Shown here: positions 9,711-18,792 of the stretch, piece after piece | How the letters are laid out: each line of letters begins with the position of its first letter | How positions within the stretch are numbered: position 1 is the first letter of the stretch | NCBI RefSeq assembly: GCF_000003605.2 | Contig: NW_003150774.1 | Span: 46,702 to 67,401 of the forward strand | Source: Saccoglossus kowalevskii | Taxonomy: Eukaryota > Hemichordata > Enteropneusta > Harrimaniidae | Direction of reading: 5' to 3' | DNA length: 20,700 nt | Translations under genes and position numbers: made by a program | The notes under the pieces: generated by a model | The model's database searches: none | Told to the model about the DNA's origin: nothing | What the model saw: the letters and a program-made list of their open reading frames with translations, nothing else

Positions 9711-11088
9711 CTACGTGAAAATGACAGACAGATCATCGTCCAAGGGCTCATATTTCAAGATGTTATCTTTAGCATCACAACCAGTTTGGTCAGTGAATAG
9801 GAAGTTACTGATATCGATACCACGATCTTCTACATCTTGTTTGATGTCTGTCAGGGTACCAGTGTTTAGGGTGCGATCACGGCTTAGAATCCATGCATAT
9901 TCCATTTTGATGAATCCGAATATGAAATCGTCACAGGAGTACACAACAGAGTAAGTATCGTAGTCGGTCTTCAGAACCCAATAGTCACCTGCCGGCATCC
10001 CTGTGAATAATAATACATGTATACATTTATTTTCAACTTTGTAATATAATGGTTATTCGCTCACTGGACACGTGACTATGGTTATCATTACGTCCCAATC
10101 CACTACTAATCATTAACTATTACACCTTTTTCTTTTACAATCACATGACCCAAACTTTGATCCTTTCCCAAGTTTTGTTTTAACGGCTATTTTTTTTTTA
10201 ATTTGATTTCTTCACCCCCCCATTTGTCGCCGAATTGGTTACTGCCTAAATACGAGGCAGATTTCGAAAACCAAAAAAGAATATTCAGCCTAAAGATTCA
10301 GAAAATGACATCATTTTGTCCGAAGTTGTTTTTCCCCGGCCAAAAATAGCGTCGATCTTTTAAGTTCGGGCAGCAGACCATCCGTATTTTTATAGTACCT
10401 CTTTCCGGGAACTACACTTTTGCATTTTTGATTCCCATTTAAAATACCAAACGGATAAAACAAAAAGTTCAAGCGTACTTGAACGGTTTCGCCAAACTCT
10501 AATAATTTCAAACGTAAATTTAGAGATCGAAATTGTCAAACGCTCAAAGTCACTGTAAAAATGCGAAACGTGTCACGCATGGCGCACTGTCTGAATAACA
10601 ATTCACAAAGCAATGGCTTCAACGTGTTTAGATAACCACAACAAATTCAATCACATTGATATCGAGGATGACAGACAGAACTGTCCCGACTCGCACTAGA
10701 ATATAAAAATGAACAACTAATAAATGATTGATATAATCTTACACCATCGGAATTTCACTTTCAACTTAGCCGGCACGTTTGGGTCTGGCACCCAGGCATC
10801 GCCTTCAATCGAGGTTTGTTCACCGGTCACGATGTCTATCCCACTGTTGATTACCCCAATAGTGCCATCTTGTTTCAGCCAGTACTTTGCATTGTTACAT
10901 TTCAGACCAGATTCAAACGACGCTGGAAATCTCTCAATCTCGTACCACCAGCCAGTGTAATTATCAACGTTAAAGTCTTGTTGGACGAGGACAGTTGGAC
11001 ACGAACCACGTGATATAACCTGTCCACAGACGCTGTAAAATAGTGACAAAACACTGATAGCGAGAGTGATAAGACTGCGACGCGCCAT
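9711..11088 (-). CDS. Lipocalin 2, apolipoprotein D-like, two coding exons
   Basis: Predicted secreted lipocalin of 211 residues. Exon 1 is 11088-10743 and exon 2 is 10000-9711, with a 742-bp phase-1 intron (donor GTAAG, acceptor CACAG). A signal peptide spans about residues 1-22, ending at CG before QVISRG. Visible family marks are G46-W-W48, YEIERFP, KLKVKFRWW at the exon junction, MPAGDYWVL, TDYDTYSVVYSC and AWILSR. Cysteines 30, 64, 138 and 190 have spacings of 34, 108 and 126, close to those of the ApoD disulfide cysteines. N43-Y-T is a possible N-glycosylation site absent from lipocalin 1. After C190 there is an acidic tail of 21 residues, longer than in typical ApoD. It is the nearest paralogue of lipocalin 1 and of the broken copy near 4400. 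Ligand and tissue are not visible. Confidence 0.9.
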
Positions 11089-11150
11089 AATGATGACTGT
11101 GTTGGTGCGTGATCACGTGTTTGTTACTCACATCTCACATGTCATCACTA
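11089..11150 (-). promoter_or_regulatory. Proximal upstream block of lipocalin 2
   Basis: Contains an E-box CACGTG at 11114-11119, 26 nt from the ATG, and TGTCATCAC (plus-strand reading) at 11140-11148, 52 nt away. Both motifs recur at nearly the same distance in lipocalin 3, while the sequence between them differs, so they may be retained regulatory or leader elements. No TATA box was seen. Confidence 0.4.
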
Positions 11151-11607
11151 CTAAAGAGGTCAATAGTTCACTTTCCGTCGAACGTGGAATCATGTGCGCA
11201 CGCATCATAAACAATCTTAAAATTAAACAACAATATTTCAATTATTAATGGCAGATACTAGTAATTATCAAATTTTATCGTTTAAAATTGCTACTGAATT
11301 GTTGAAAAGGACATTGTTGTTGTAATATACCGTCCTTTACGTTTAGATGAGACCAGGTACATTGCACTGGTATCAATCGCCGTCGCGGTGGAAACGCCTT
11401 GCCAGGGTTCACGCAAAGATACTTTTTTACCAAAATATCTCTTTTTATATAATAAACATGCATCGATGGGCGGGGGACAGGGGTAATGAATACCACGAGA
11501 TCTCGCAATCATGTGATAACCTCATCATAATAAATCGAAAGAATGTGGGTGTGGTCACAGTCAGCTGGCATGAATAATAATTAATATATGGAGGCAGCCA
11601 TCTTAAA
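11151..11607. other. No gene seen
   Basis: Upstream of lipocalin 2. Frames on both strands near 11275-11577 overlap each other and show no motif. Confidence 0.5.
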
Positions 11608-11890
11608 AACGGCTTGAAAATAAATAAAAAACAAGAGAAACGGATTTTTCAGTTTCCTGCAAATCAGGAGGAAAATACCAAACTTTCTACACTTTCTGAA
11701 AAAATCGACCTCATTTAGTAGTTTTTGCGTGGAAAAGCTCTTGCATATGATCAATACATGAAGAACTTATAACACTTTTTCGAGGTGTTTGAAACCGAAA
11801 TCGTCATTAAACTCAGGGACTTATCAGTGACGGCTCACAGGTGGATGACGATTTCGGTTTCAAATACCCCAAAAATGTGTCCCGGTTCTT
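11608..11890. repeat. Dispersed repeat, copy with intact foldback
   Basis: Shares CTTGAAA.TAAATAA, TTTTCAGTTTCCT, CTTTTTC.AGGT and GGATGACGATTTC.GTTTCAAA with 2562-2740, in the same order. No coding signal. Confidence 0.55.
11788..11864. repeat. 20-bp perfect inverted repeat in a dispersed element
   Basis: TTTGAAACCGAAATCGTCAT at 11788-11807 is exactly complementary to 11845-11864, with weaker pairing outside. The spacer is 37 nt. Related sequence at 2553-2740 has the same outer parts with most of one arm lost. Confidence 0.8.
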
Positions 11891-11931
11891 ACCTGTGAAA
11901 AGGAGCGGCAACGTTCGGGAGTAAATTAGCT

Positions 11932-11954
11932 TTGCGAATCAATGTGATTCGCAA
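11932..11954. repeat. Short perfect palindrome
   Basis: TTGCGAATCA-ATG-TGATTCGCAA, ten-base arms. Confidence 0.65.
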
Positions 11955-12318
11955 GTATGGTTGCTGCAGTAGAACTGTTTTGATTTGACTGTACTATTCA
12001 GCAGTACATGGCTACATATATACATATAAGTAATGACTCTGATATTGATTATATCGATATTGGAAGTTCATTCTTAAGTGGTTCGTGTTTATTCATGCTT
12101 ATTATTACACCGTGTTTTGTAATTGCAAGTAAAATTATACCATTGATTCCCATGGAAACCACAAACCGATATCGTACCCACTCAGTCATGTGACAGGTTA
12201 TGTTATAATAATCTTTATCATAATTTCAGGTCATCGAACACACTAACACTGTCCCAAAATGAACTTATTTCAACTGGTCATTTTCACATTTTACAACTTC
12301 CTGACGTCAAACGACAAA
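11955..12318. other. No gene seen
   Basis: AT-rich spacer with no supported exon. Confidence 0.55.
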
Positions 12319-12716
12319 ATAATGATGACGTGAATTACATTGAAAGGATGATAACATCAACTGCATTAAAACACACAATGATGACATGAAATGTACTGAA
12401 GCACAAAGAATGACGTCAGTTAAAGTGGGAGGGGCGTCATCTGCGCACGCGCGGGAATTGAGTCCCACGCGACGATAACAACACACGCTAAAACGCAAAG
12501 GCTCATGGGTAGGCGCTTGTTTGTAATCAATGACACGCTATGACCATCTGACGCATGCGTGGGTGACGACTCCCCCACTTTAATGACTGAAACACACATA
12601 ATGATGACATCAACTGCATTGAAGCTCAAAGAATGATAATGCAATTACATTGATACACAAAATGAAAAAAATCAAGTGCATTGTCACATAAATGAAGATG
12701 ACGTCAATGGCACAGA
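12319..12716. repeat. Diverged minisatellite, about 30-bp unit, interrupted
   Basis: Imperfect units with consensus near AATGATGACATCAACTGCAT plus TGAAGCACAAAG start at about 12319, 12346, 12377, 12409, then 12600, 12632, 12661 and 12690. The gap between is filled by the inverted-repeat element at 12420-12583. Confidence 0.65.
12420..12583. mobile_element. Second MITE-like element, splitting a minisatellite
   Basis: 164 bp starting TTAAAGTGGG and ending CCCACTTTAA. The arms of about 32 bp match at about 25 positions. TTAA at both ends could be a target duplication or part of the repeat. The right arm read inward contains GTCGTC followed by CCACGCATGCG, also found in the arm of the element at 5301-5561, so the two may be related. 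Diverged minisatellite units lie on both sides. Confidence 0.65.
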
Positions 12717-12748
12717 GTGATGGCATCTAAAGGACACAATTCTAGATC

Positions 12749-12782
12749 TGTGTGTGCGTGCGTGCGTGCGTGCGTGCGTGCA
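12749..12782. repeat. GTGC microsatellite
   Basis: TGTGTGC followed by uninterrupted GTGC units up to 12782. Confidence 0.9.
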
Positions 12783-13152
12783 AGACTATAACATCGGGCG
12801 CTAAGTAAGCATTGTAGCAAACGGGAGCGCATAGGTGTACCACGGTGCAAATGAAGATTGCTAAAGCTAAAAACTGGATCATATTTCTAGGCTATAAATG
12901 CCGTAAATAATAACATGTTACCATATATTCCCCTTTCAATTTCAATGTGACATTGACAGCAGCCGTGACTTGCACAAACATGGTTATGAATTGGCAGATT
13001 ACGATTAATGGTTAGCATGTAGCCCTCCCCTAAAAATGGTTCGAACTCAGATATTTTTCTTTTTCAACAAAACTACTGGTAACATTTCTTTTCGGAAAAA
13101 AATCCCATTATCGATTAACCCCCATGCCGATGAACAAGTGCATTCATCCCAG
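12783..13152. other. No gene seen
   Basis: Spacer downstream of lipocalin 3. GGTTCGAACTC at about 13039 resembles a B box but lacks a tRNA around it. Confidence 0.55.
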
Positions 13153-13179
13153 CAGGGAGCTGTGTTTTACAGCTCCCTG
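13153..13179. repeat. Perfect 11-bp hairpin in the lipocalin 3 3' flank
   Basis: CAGGGAGCTGT, loop GTTTT, ACAGCTCCCTG. It lies about 70 bp beyond the lipocalin 3 stop and could be in its 3' UTR. It does not match the histone mRNA stem-loop. Confidence 0.7.
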
Positions 13180-13246
13180 ATCCCAGATTGCACCGTAGGT
13201 GTCCAATGATCGATTCATTTTATGTGAACGTGGTTTTCCGGTCGAT

Positions 13247-15599
13247 CTAGTCCACGGGTTTGTACTTCAGCGTGTCATCGCACCCAGTTTGGTCGGTGGG
13301 TTGAAAGTTACCGATGTCGATACCACGGTCGTTTAGATCATTACAGATATCCGTGAGGGTGTCATCATTGAGGATGCGACCCCGGCTCAAAACCCACGCA
13401 GATTCGACTTTGAAGAATCCGAATAAATAGTCGTTACACGAGTAGACCACTGAGTACGTGTCGTAGTCTGTCCTTAGTACCCAATAATTGGTAGCGGGTA
13501 CCCCTGCAAACAAACAAAAACACAGATACGTTATATTATAATTACCCCCCCCCCACGAGCTCGAAGGTCCGTTTTCTTAATACCCAATATTTTTTAAAAG
13601 GCGGACTATATTGTATCACCAGCGGGTGGAAGTCCTAGATAAATTGAGCACTTTGTCATAGAATAAAAATTAACTATGCAATGTTTTAAAGCAGACTTGT
13701 ATTTTAAGATTTTTGACACCTTAATTCAACCTGTACTTACACATGGGTCTGAAATTTGGGGATATGGTCAATATCAACATTTAGAAAGTGTACATACATC
13801 TTATTGTAGGCAATACCTCGATGTAGGTAAAAATGCTCCAACTTGTACGGTATTAGGGGATTGTGGGAGACTACCCTTATTTTGTTACCATGTTAAAAGA
13901 TGTGTGAAATATTGGTTAAAAATTACTAGCATGGATGAAAACAGATTACCTCAAAAAGCTTACAGGATGCTACTTTCACTGGACGAAAAAGTACAAAGGT
14001 CATAAGCCATAGAAATTAAAGAATTGCTATTTAAATATGGGTTTGGTTATGTCTTTTTTAATCAAGGGGTGGGGGACTCTGATATGTTCTTGTATAAATT
14101 TTGTGAACGGGTCAAAGATATTGGAATTACAGATTGGTATATAGACGTTTGTTCTGGCGAAAAAACGCAGTATTATAGGCAATACAAAACAAATTTTGGG
14201 ATTGAAAACTATGTGCCATTGCCACAATTAAAATTAGATTAAGATGTGCATGCCATCCCTTAGAAATAGAAAGAGGCAGACATAATAATATCCCTAGGGA
14301 GGGCCGTATTTGCCATTTGTGCTTGCAAGAAATTGATGATGAATATCATTTTTTACTAAAATGCACTGCATGGGACACAATCAGGAAAAAGTTTCTCCCA
14401 AATGAGACACAACCCCCAAATTTGAATACTCAAGTACAACTATTAAGTTCCTCTAAAAGCCAAATCATTAACTCGTTAGCTCTATTTATTTATAAGTGTT
14501 TTTTAATCAAAGATCAAATGAGAATAACCTAATAAGCTTGTATGTATATATATATATAAATATCCCCATCACATTATTATATAGTGGTTATATTATCTAT
14601 TGACACCCTCTTCATCTATATTTTCATACATATTTTGTAATGTAAATTTATTTCTTATCAATAATTAATTTGTATGATTGTTATGGGCCGGAGGCCATTA
14701 TACAATTAATAAAATTATTATTATTATAAAGATTAACTCTGCGATTTACAGTTAGTTATTCTTGGGTCCGTATTACACTGGTAAAGATTTCCCCGAGTCT
14801 GTATTATACTGGTAAAGGCTCGGGTGGGACAAGCGCCGACAGAGTCCCCTAATGTCATATAAAGCCTGTCGCTGGACACGATGAGGGAAACATTTCAAAC
14901 AATTAGAGCGTTGTAAAGCATCCAGTTGTCGTGTCTCTGATTTTTCCTTTGAAACCCCCCCCCCCCCCAGCAAAATCATCGCTACGGGCATGCATGAACG
15001 TACACGCCCCTGGGCGTCACCTATCCGGGCATCTATCACGCTTATGTATCTCTCATATTCAGGTACATCTAGAATTCATTTCCCAATTAATTAAATGTTC
15101 GAAATCAACACTGTATGTGTCACCATTTACGAAATCGTGCATGTTAAGCAAAGATCGACTTTTTCCACGGCGCTTCATTTTTCAGCCTGAGAGATAGAGG
15201 TTCAAAATGTGATAACTTCGAAAATAGACGGAGCTATGACCGTGACTACTTACACCATTTAAATTTAATTTTCAACTTAGCTGGAACTTTCGGGTCTGGT
15301 ATCCATGCATAGCCTTCGGTCGACGTGAGTTTGTCATTTTTCGTGAAAGTGCCATTATTGGTAACGCCGATTACGTCATCCTTATTCGACCAATACGTTA
15401 CTGTGCTGCATTTCAGATCCGATTGGACGCCAGATTGAAATCTCTCTATCTCGTACCACAAACCCAAAAATTTAGCGATCTCGAAATCTGTTTTTACCGA
15501 TACTGTCGGACATGCCCCACGGGTTGTCACTTGACCATGAACGCAGTAAAATAAATACACAGATACCACAACGTGGATGATCTGGCAGCGATTCGCCAT
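13247..15599 (-). CDS. Lipocalin 3, apolipoprotein D-like, two coding exons, LINE in its intron
   Basis: Most diverged member of the cluster, predicted secreted, 200 residues. Exon 1 is 15599-15254 and exon 2 is 13503-13247; the phase-1 junction is at the same Trp codon as in the paralogues. The acceptor is TTTGCAG and the donor GTAAG. The start was chosen as MANR, matching MARR of lipocalin 2; an in-frame ATG at 15623 lies upstream. A signal peptide covers about residues 1-22. Motifs are G46-L-W48, YEIERF, KFKWW, NYWVLRTDYDTYSVVYSC and SAWVLSR. Cysteines 30, 64, 138 and 190 are conserved, and an additional unpaired Cys lies at 169. N82-G-T is a possible glycosylation site. The 1,750-bp intron carries a 5'-truncated LINE of about 1,050 bp in the opposite orientation; without it the intron would be about 690 bp, like that of lipocalin 2. 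Function beyond ligand carriage is not inferable. Confidence 0.88.
13665..13679 (+). repeat. Left target-site duplication of the LINE
   Basis: AAAAATTAACTATGC, matching AAAGATTAACTCTGC at the right flank with two differences. Confidence 0.6.
13680..14532 (+). pseudogene. LINE ORF2 3' fragment (RT C-terminus and zinc knuckle), broken
   Basis: Reads in one frame to a stop TAA at 14003-14005, then continues in the same frame (AIEIKELLFKYGFGYVFFN) to 14242. Near 14210-14235 the homologous reading jumps to another frame (LRCACHPLEIERGRHNN) and continues through the CCHC motif to a stop at 14530-14532. One nonsense change and one frameshift make it non-functional. The upstream catalytic RT and endonuclease domains are absent. 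Confidence 0.85.
13680..14727 (+). mobile_element. 5'-truncated non-LTR retrotransposon (LINE), inactive
   Basis: 3' end of a LINE inserted in the intron of lipocalin 3, antisense to that gene. It starts inside the reverse transcriptase C-terminal region (LIQPVLTHGSEIWGYG) and runs through a terminal CCHC zinc-knuckle, CHLC...H....C, typical of CR1/L2-like groups. The 3' UTR has a GGCC-GGA-GGCC stem at about 14685-14696 and ends in an ATT-rich tail (14713-14727). Near-identical 15-mers flank it at 13665-13679 and 14728-14742 (13 of 15 match), which fits an aged target-site duplication. I cannot fix the exact clade. Confidence 0.85.
14728..14742 (+). repeat. Right target-site duplication of the LINE
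   Basis: AAAGATTAACTCTGC immediately follows the ATT-rich tail and pairs with 13665-13679. Confidence 0.6.
14766..14817. repeat. Short direct duplication in lipocalin 3 intron
   Basis: GTCCGTATTACACTGGTAAA at 14766 and GTCTGTATTATACTGGTAAA at 14797, 31-bp spacing, two differences. Confidence 0.6.
14818..15253. other. Lipocalin 3 intron, right of the LINE
   Basis: No exon or repeat beyond the 14-C tract. It ends at the donor GTAAG (minus strand) at 15253. Confidence 0.6.
14955..14968. repeat. Poly-C tract
   Basis: Run of 14 C. Similar shorter tracts are at 5876-5887 and about 13543-13553, with a poly-G run near 16351. Confidence 0.8.
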
Positions 15600-15662
15600 G
15601 ATGACTAATGTATAGCAAGTCACGTGTTAATCACCCATGCGTTGCGCGTGTCATCACGCGTG
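15600..15662 (-). promoter_or_regulatory. Proximal upstream block of lipocalin 3
   Basis: CACGTG at 15621-15626, 22 nt from the ATG, and TGTCATCAC at 15649-15657, 50 nt away, mirror the lipocalin 2 arrangement. The outer motif lies in a small palindrome, CGCGTG-TCAT-CACGCG (15645-15660). Confidence 0.4.
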
Positions 15663-17370
15663 AATCAAAAAATTATAATAACAATATAAGTAAAAGAAAA
15701 ATTCTGTCACAGGGATGAGGATTCTCCGCAAAAGCCTGAATTTAGACGGAGAAACTTTATTAACGCGAATAAATGATGACCTACACATGCACCATGGCGA
15801 TAAAGTTCATCTCTGTGTGAAACCAGATGCGACATTACATCTGTTTTTCATTTCAACACTGTCACTACCCGCCAGTTAGAACATCTATATTCAACTGTTT
15901 CAATATATATGTGATTTCGTTTTATATTTACATACCATAAAATAAATATCAATGAGAGTACTTGGGCACCCCATCGCGATGTGACTGTCACAAATATTCT
16001 AATGGTTTTAAAAACAAGATTAGGTTGGTCGAATTATGTTTCAAAATGCCCAGCGTCGCGCAGTTTGACATATACCGGTGACAGTACTCTGACCGCATAA
16101 TAAATGCGACCACAGCCTTTATATGTACACCATATTTTAAACAGATTGGCTGTGGATTGGCAACTGATTCAACCACATCATATATCCGTACATCATATTT
16201 TAAACAGAATCAGGGTGCAGTTCGCAGAAGATTAACAGTGCCATGGGCGAGCGAGCGGTTTGGTGGATGGATTCCAGGTGAACAAACGATGTAATTTACA
16301 CGAGCTGTGTATGTTGCTTTGAGTTCCATGTCAAACAGAACAGTAGTATCGGGGGGGGGCAGTTGACACATAGCTGGGTAGGGAGGTGGCCCTGAGTGCT
16401 CAAAAATGGCAAAATCTATACCAATATTTATACCAAAGTACCATTTCTGTCATCACTGTTTATTCCAAATAAAACAGTTACCTATGGATCTATGGATAAG
16501 TATACCCAAATCGAAAAAATATTACCGATATTTATACCTATGTTGACCAGAAATAAGACCGATACTTATACCTAAAATCCAAAAAACGAGACCTCATTAA
16601 GTAAGTTATATATATTGCACCCCCGGGGTAGTATCACAGTATCATTTCGTACTATGCCCCTACAACCCCTCTATCCCGTGGTGTTTCCTAGTACACCCCC
16701 ACAATGCCCATTTTCGAATAAAAGTAATACAAACATAAATAAGTCCAATTTGCTCAGGCTGCTGTAGACGTCGTGGTTGTTACAATCGACACTGAAGGTA
16801 AGTAAAAAAGGGATTTCACGATTAGTACATTACACGTGTGTTGTATAAACTCTTTCACAGTTTATTCATTTGATGAGAATACTTGTTTTTGGAACACAAA
16901 ATAAATGAATGTAAAAGTATATGTCAAAAATTAAAATAATACTAATAGTAATCCTTTTTGTAACCCCGCCAAAACGAAACTTTCCAGGGATAGTATACAA
17001 ACTCATGGTGGATCAAAATAAAAAACAAACATCTCATTGTTTTAAATTTATTTCTTTGAAAGACCAAACTTTGAACTAATGTAGTTTTTTTTTGTATAGA
17101 CATTTATAAAATATTTATAATACATTAAACCTGGAAGACTCTCGTGCTTTATTCCAATCTATATAATACGCTTTCATTGGCCACAGAAGTTATTTGGCAA
17201 CGCCCATTACCCATGAGTCTTTGCGGGTTACCTTCGATCCGATTTACTGCATCTGTTATCAAGATGTTATCGTCATTTGACATTTTTAAAACGCGTTCAA
17301 AACTTATTTATGCGTTTTTTTCCCGAACACTGACGAATATTGTATTCATTATAAATTTACCCACACAGCT
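15663..17370. other. Intergenic spacer between divergent lipocalin 3 and VEPH1
   Basis: No supported gene. A 40-bp open stretch at 16758-16797 is bounded by an acceptor-like TTTGCTCAG and a strong donor GAAG|GTAAGTA, but it has no homology that I recognise. A short direct duplication lies at 16126-16208. Confidence 0.5.
16126..16208. repeat. Short direct duplication
   Basis: GTACACCATATTTTAAACAG at 16126 and GTACATCATATTTTAAACAG at 16188, one difference, 62 bp apart. Confidence 0.6.
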
Positions 17371-17510
17371 GCAAAGCATTGTGGGTAACCAATGGACCCA
17401 GCTCAGTTGAGGATAAGGGAGTACTAGTATTTTCAATAAGGTCATTGACCGAATATAGAGTTACGCCCTCCACGGCACTATCAATGTGAACTAAGATGGC
17501 GGCGGAAAGG
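17371..17510 (+). promoter_or_regulatory. Candidate VEPH1 promoter: CCAAT box and YY1-type element
   Basis: AACCAATGG at 17387-17395 is a CCAAT (NF-Y type) box, directly after GCATTGTGGGTA, which resembles a ZNF143/Staf core. About 100 bp downstream, AAGATGGCGGC at 17493-17503 matches the YY1 element that commonly sits just after the start site of TATA-less promoters. It also contains a short ATG frame (five codons then TAG). It lies 1.7 kb upstream of the VEPH1 ATG exon on the same strand. Possible first-exon donors are GTAGTA at 17510 and GTAACT at 17554. Assignment to VEPH1 is by position only. Confidence 0.5.
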
Positions 17511-18096
17511 TAGTAGCAATGTATTGGTCCTGTTTCAAGGTGTTTACTATGAGGTAACTGGAATATACACGAAATGACGAACTTTCCATGACTAGGTATT
17601 TCCTTTTATTTATTCAGAACAATATCCCGGGATATCGACTTTGAATTAACACTCAACATAACAGCTTGTGATGGATTGTCTCACCTTGACTCAAGTCGAT
17701 CTGATCGGGTCTCGCCCATAATAAAAAAAAGTTACGTGCGACAGTGAACGAATTTCCTTATAACTTCAGCTAACCGCAGCTGGAATCCGTTTGTCTGAAT
17801 GAATCTACGTGACTGCAATGACCAAAACAATGTGTTCTGGGTGATTTCATGTTCAATTTACCTGTGACGATGTCTAGGTAGTTCAAAATTTAATATGACG
17901 ACGTATTGTTGTTGTTGTTGTAGATATTTTTCTAATTCGAGAACGCCCACAGCGTATAATTGACTGTGTGTTCTTTATTTTAATTGACGATTCAAACAGG
18001 TTGTTATGATGTTACGTCATTGTTGATATAAATTTCTGATAATTGTATGCATGCAAATTACAATCCAGATCCTATAACCCAATGAATATATTATAT
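17511..18096. other. Likely first intron of VEPH1, left part
   Basis: No coding signal. A GTT microsatellite of about five units lies near 17906-17921. Candidate noncoding first-exon donors occur at its left edge. Confidence 0.4.
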
Positions 18097-18306
18097 ACTG
18101 TAAAGGGGGTAATTATTCACTGGGTTTTAATTTAGCTTATTTCGCTGACTGGAAAAATGCGCCAAATTAAACCACAGTGAATATGTAAAATTTAGCATAG
18201 AACACATTATCTAAATGATAAAACCGTGAATTTAAAACCCACTGAATATGCCTGAAATGGTAAATCAGTGAAATTTAAACCCAGTGAAAATTAGTCATTT
18301 TACAGT
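18097..18306. mobile_element. MITE-like element with ACTGTAAA ends
   Basis: Left end ACTGTAAAGG...TAATTATTCACTGGGTTT mirrors right end AAACCCAGTGAA...TTTTACAGT over about 36 bp. Repeats of CAGTGAAT lie inside. A further right-end-like stretch, AAACCCAGTGAATAATTA...TTCACAGT, ends at 18792, so the element may be 210 bp or 696 bp. TA occurs at both outer edges, but no longer target duplication is clear. Confidence 0.65.
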
Positions 18307-18750
18307 AATGAAATGTAACACATAATTATGTCGTACGGTAAACATTAAAATTTATTGTCAGTATTAATTAGTTAGAATAACGATGTATCAAGGTTACCTG
18401 GATGTGATCATGTATTCCAAGTCAGACCCCAATAGTTGTCAGGGCTCAACATTATTTTTTCTTAGTCTTCATGGCCACCAGTCTTCAGAGCTGGTAGTCC
18501 TATAGTAATATTGAGTAGTTAAAGACACCCATAATTTGAAGACAAAATTGATTTATTAGAAATCAAAGTATTTTGTAAATTTCTAGCAGCCCAGTTGAGT
18601 TGTGCTACTAATTTTGTGAGTAGCCCCAGGAAAAGATTTGGTAGACACAACTTAGTAATGTAAAACCACAGTTCATGAACTTGGCAGAGGAAACTGTGAG
18701 GTACATTTTATGTTATTTTCATGTGGACTAAGCAAAAAATCAGAGAAAAT

Positions 18751-18792
18751 AGTGAAATTACAAACCCAGTGAATAATTAATGTGTTCACAGT
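18751..18792. repeat. Extra copy of the ACTGTAAA-type terminal repeat
   Basis: Its reverse complement (ACTGTGAACA...TTAATTATTCACTGGGTTT) matches the left end at 18097 at least as well as the nearer right end does. Confidence 0.6.

Noticed and set aside
11291-11577. Overlapping open frames on both strands upstream of lipocalin 2
   Set aside because: No motif in any of them; they come from a locally GC-richer patch.
13005-13050. tRNA gene suggested by GGTTAGCATG and GGTTCGAACTC
   Set aside because: Boxes are too close together and no cloverleaf stems pair.
13680-14532. Domesticated host gene from the LINE reverse transcriptase
   Set aside because: An in-frame stop, a frameshift, a missing catalytic domain and an antisense position in an intron argue for a dead copy.
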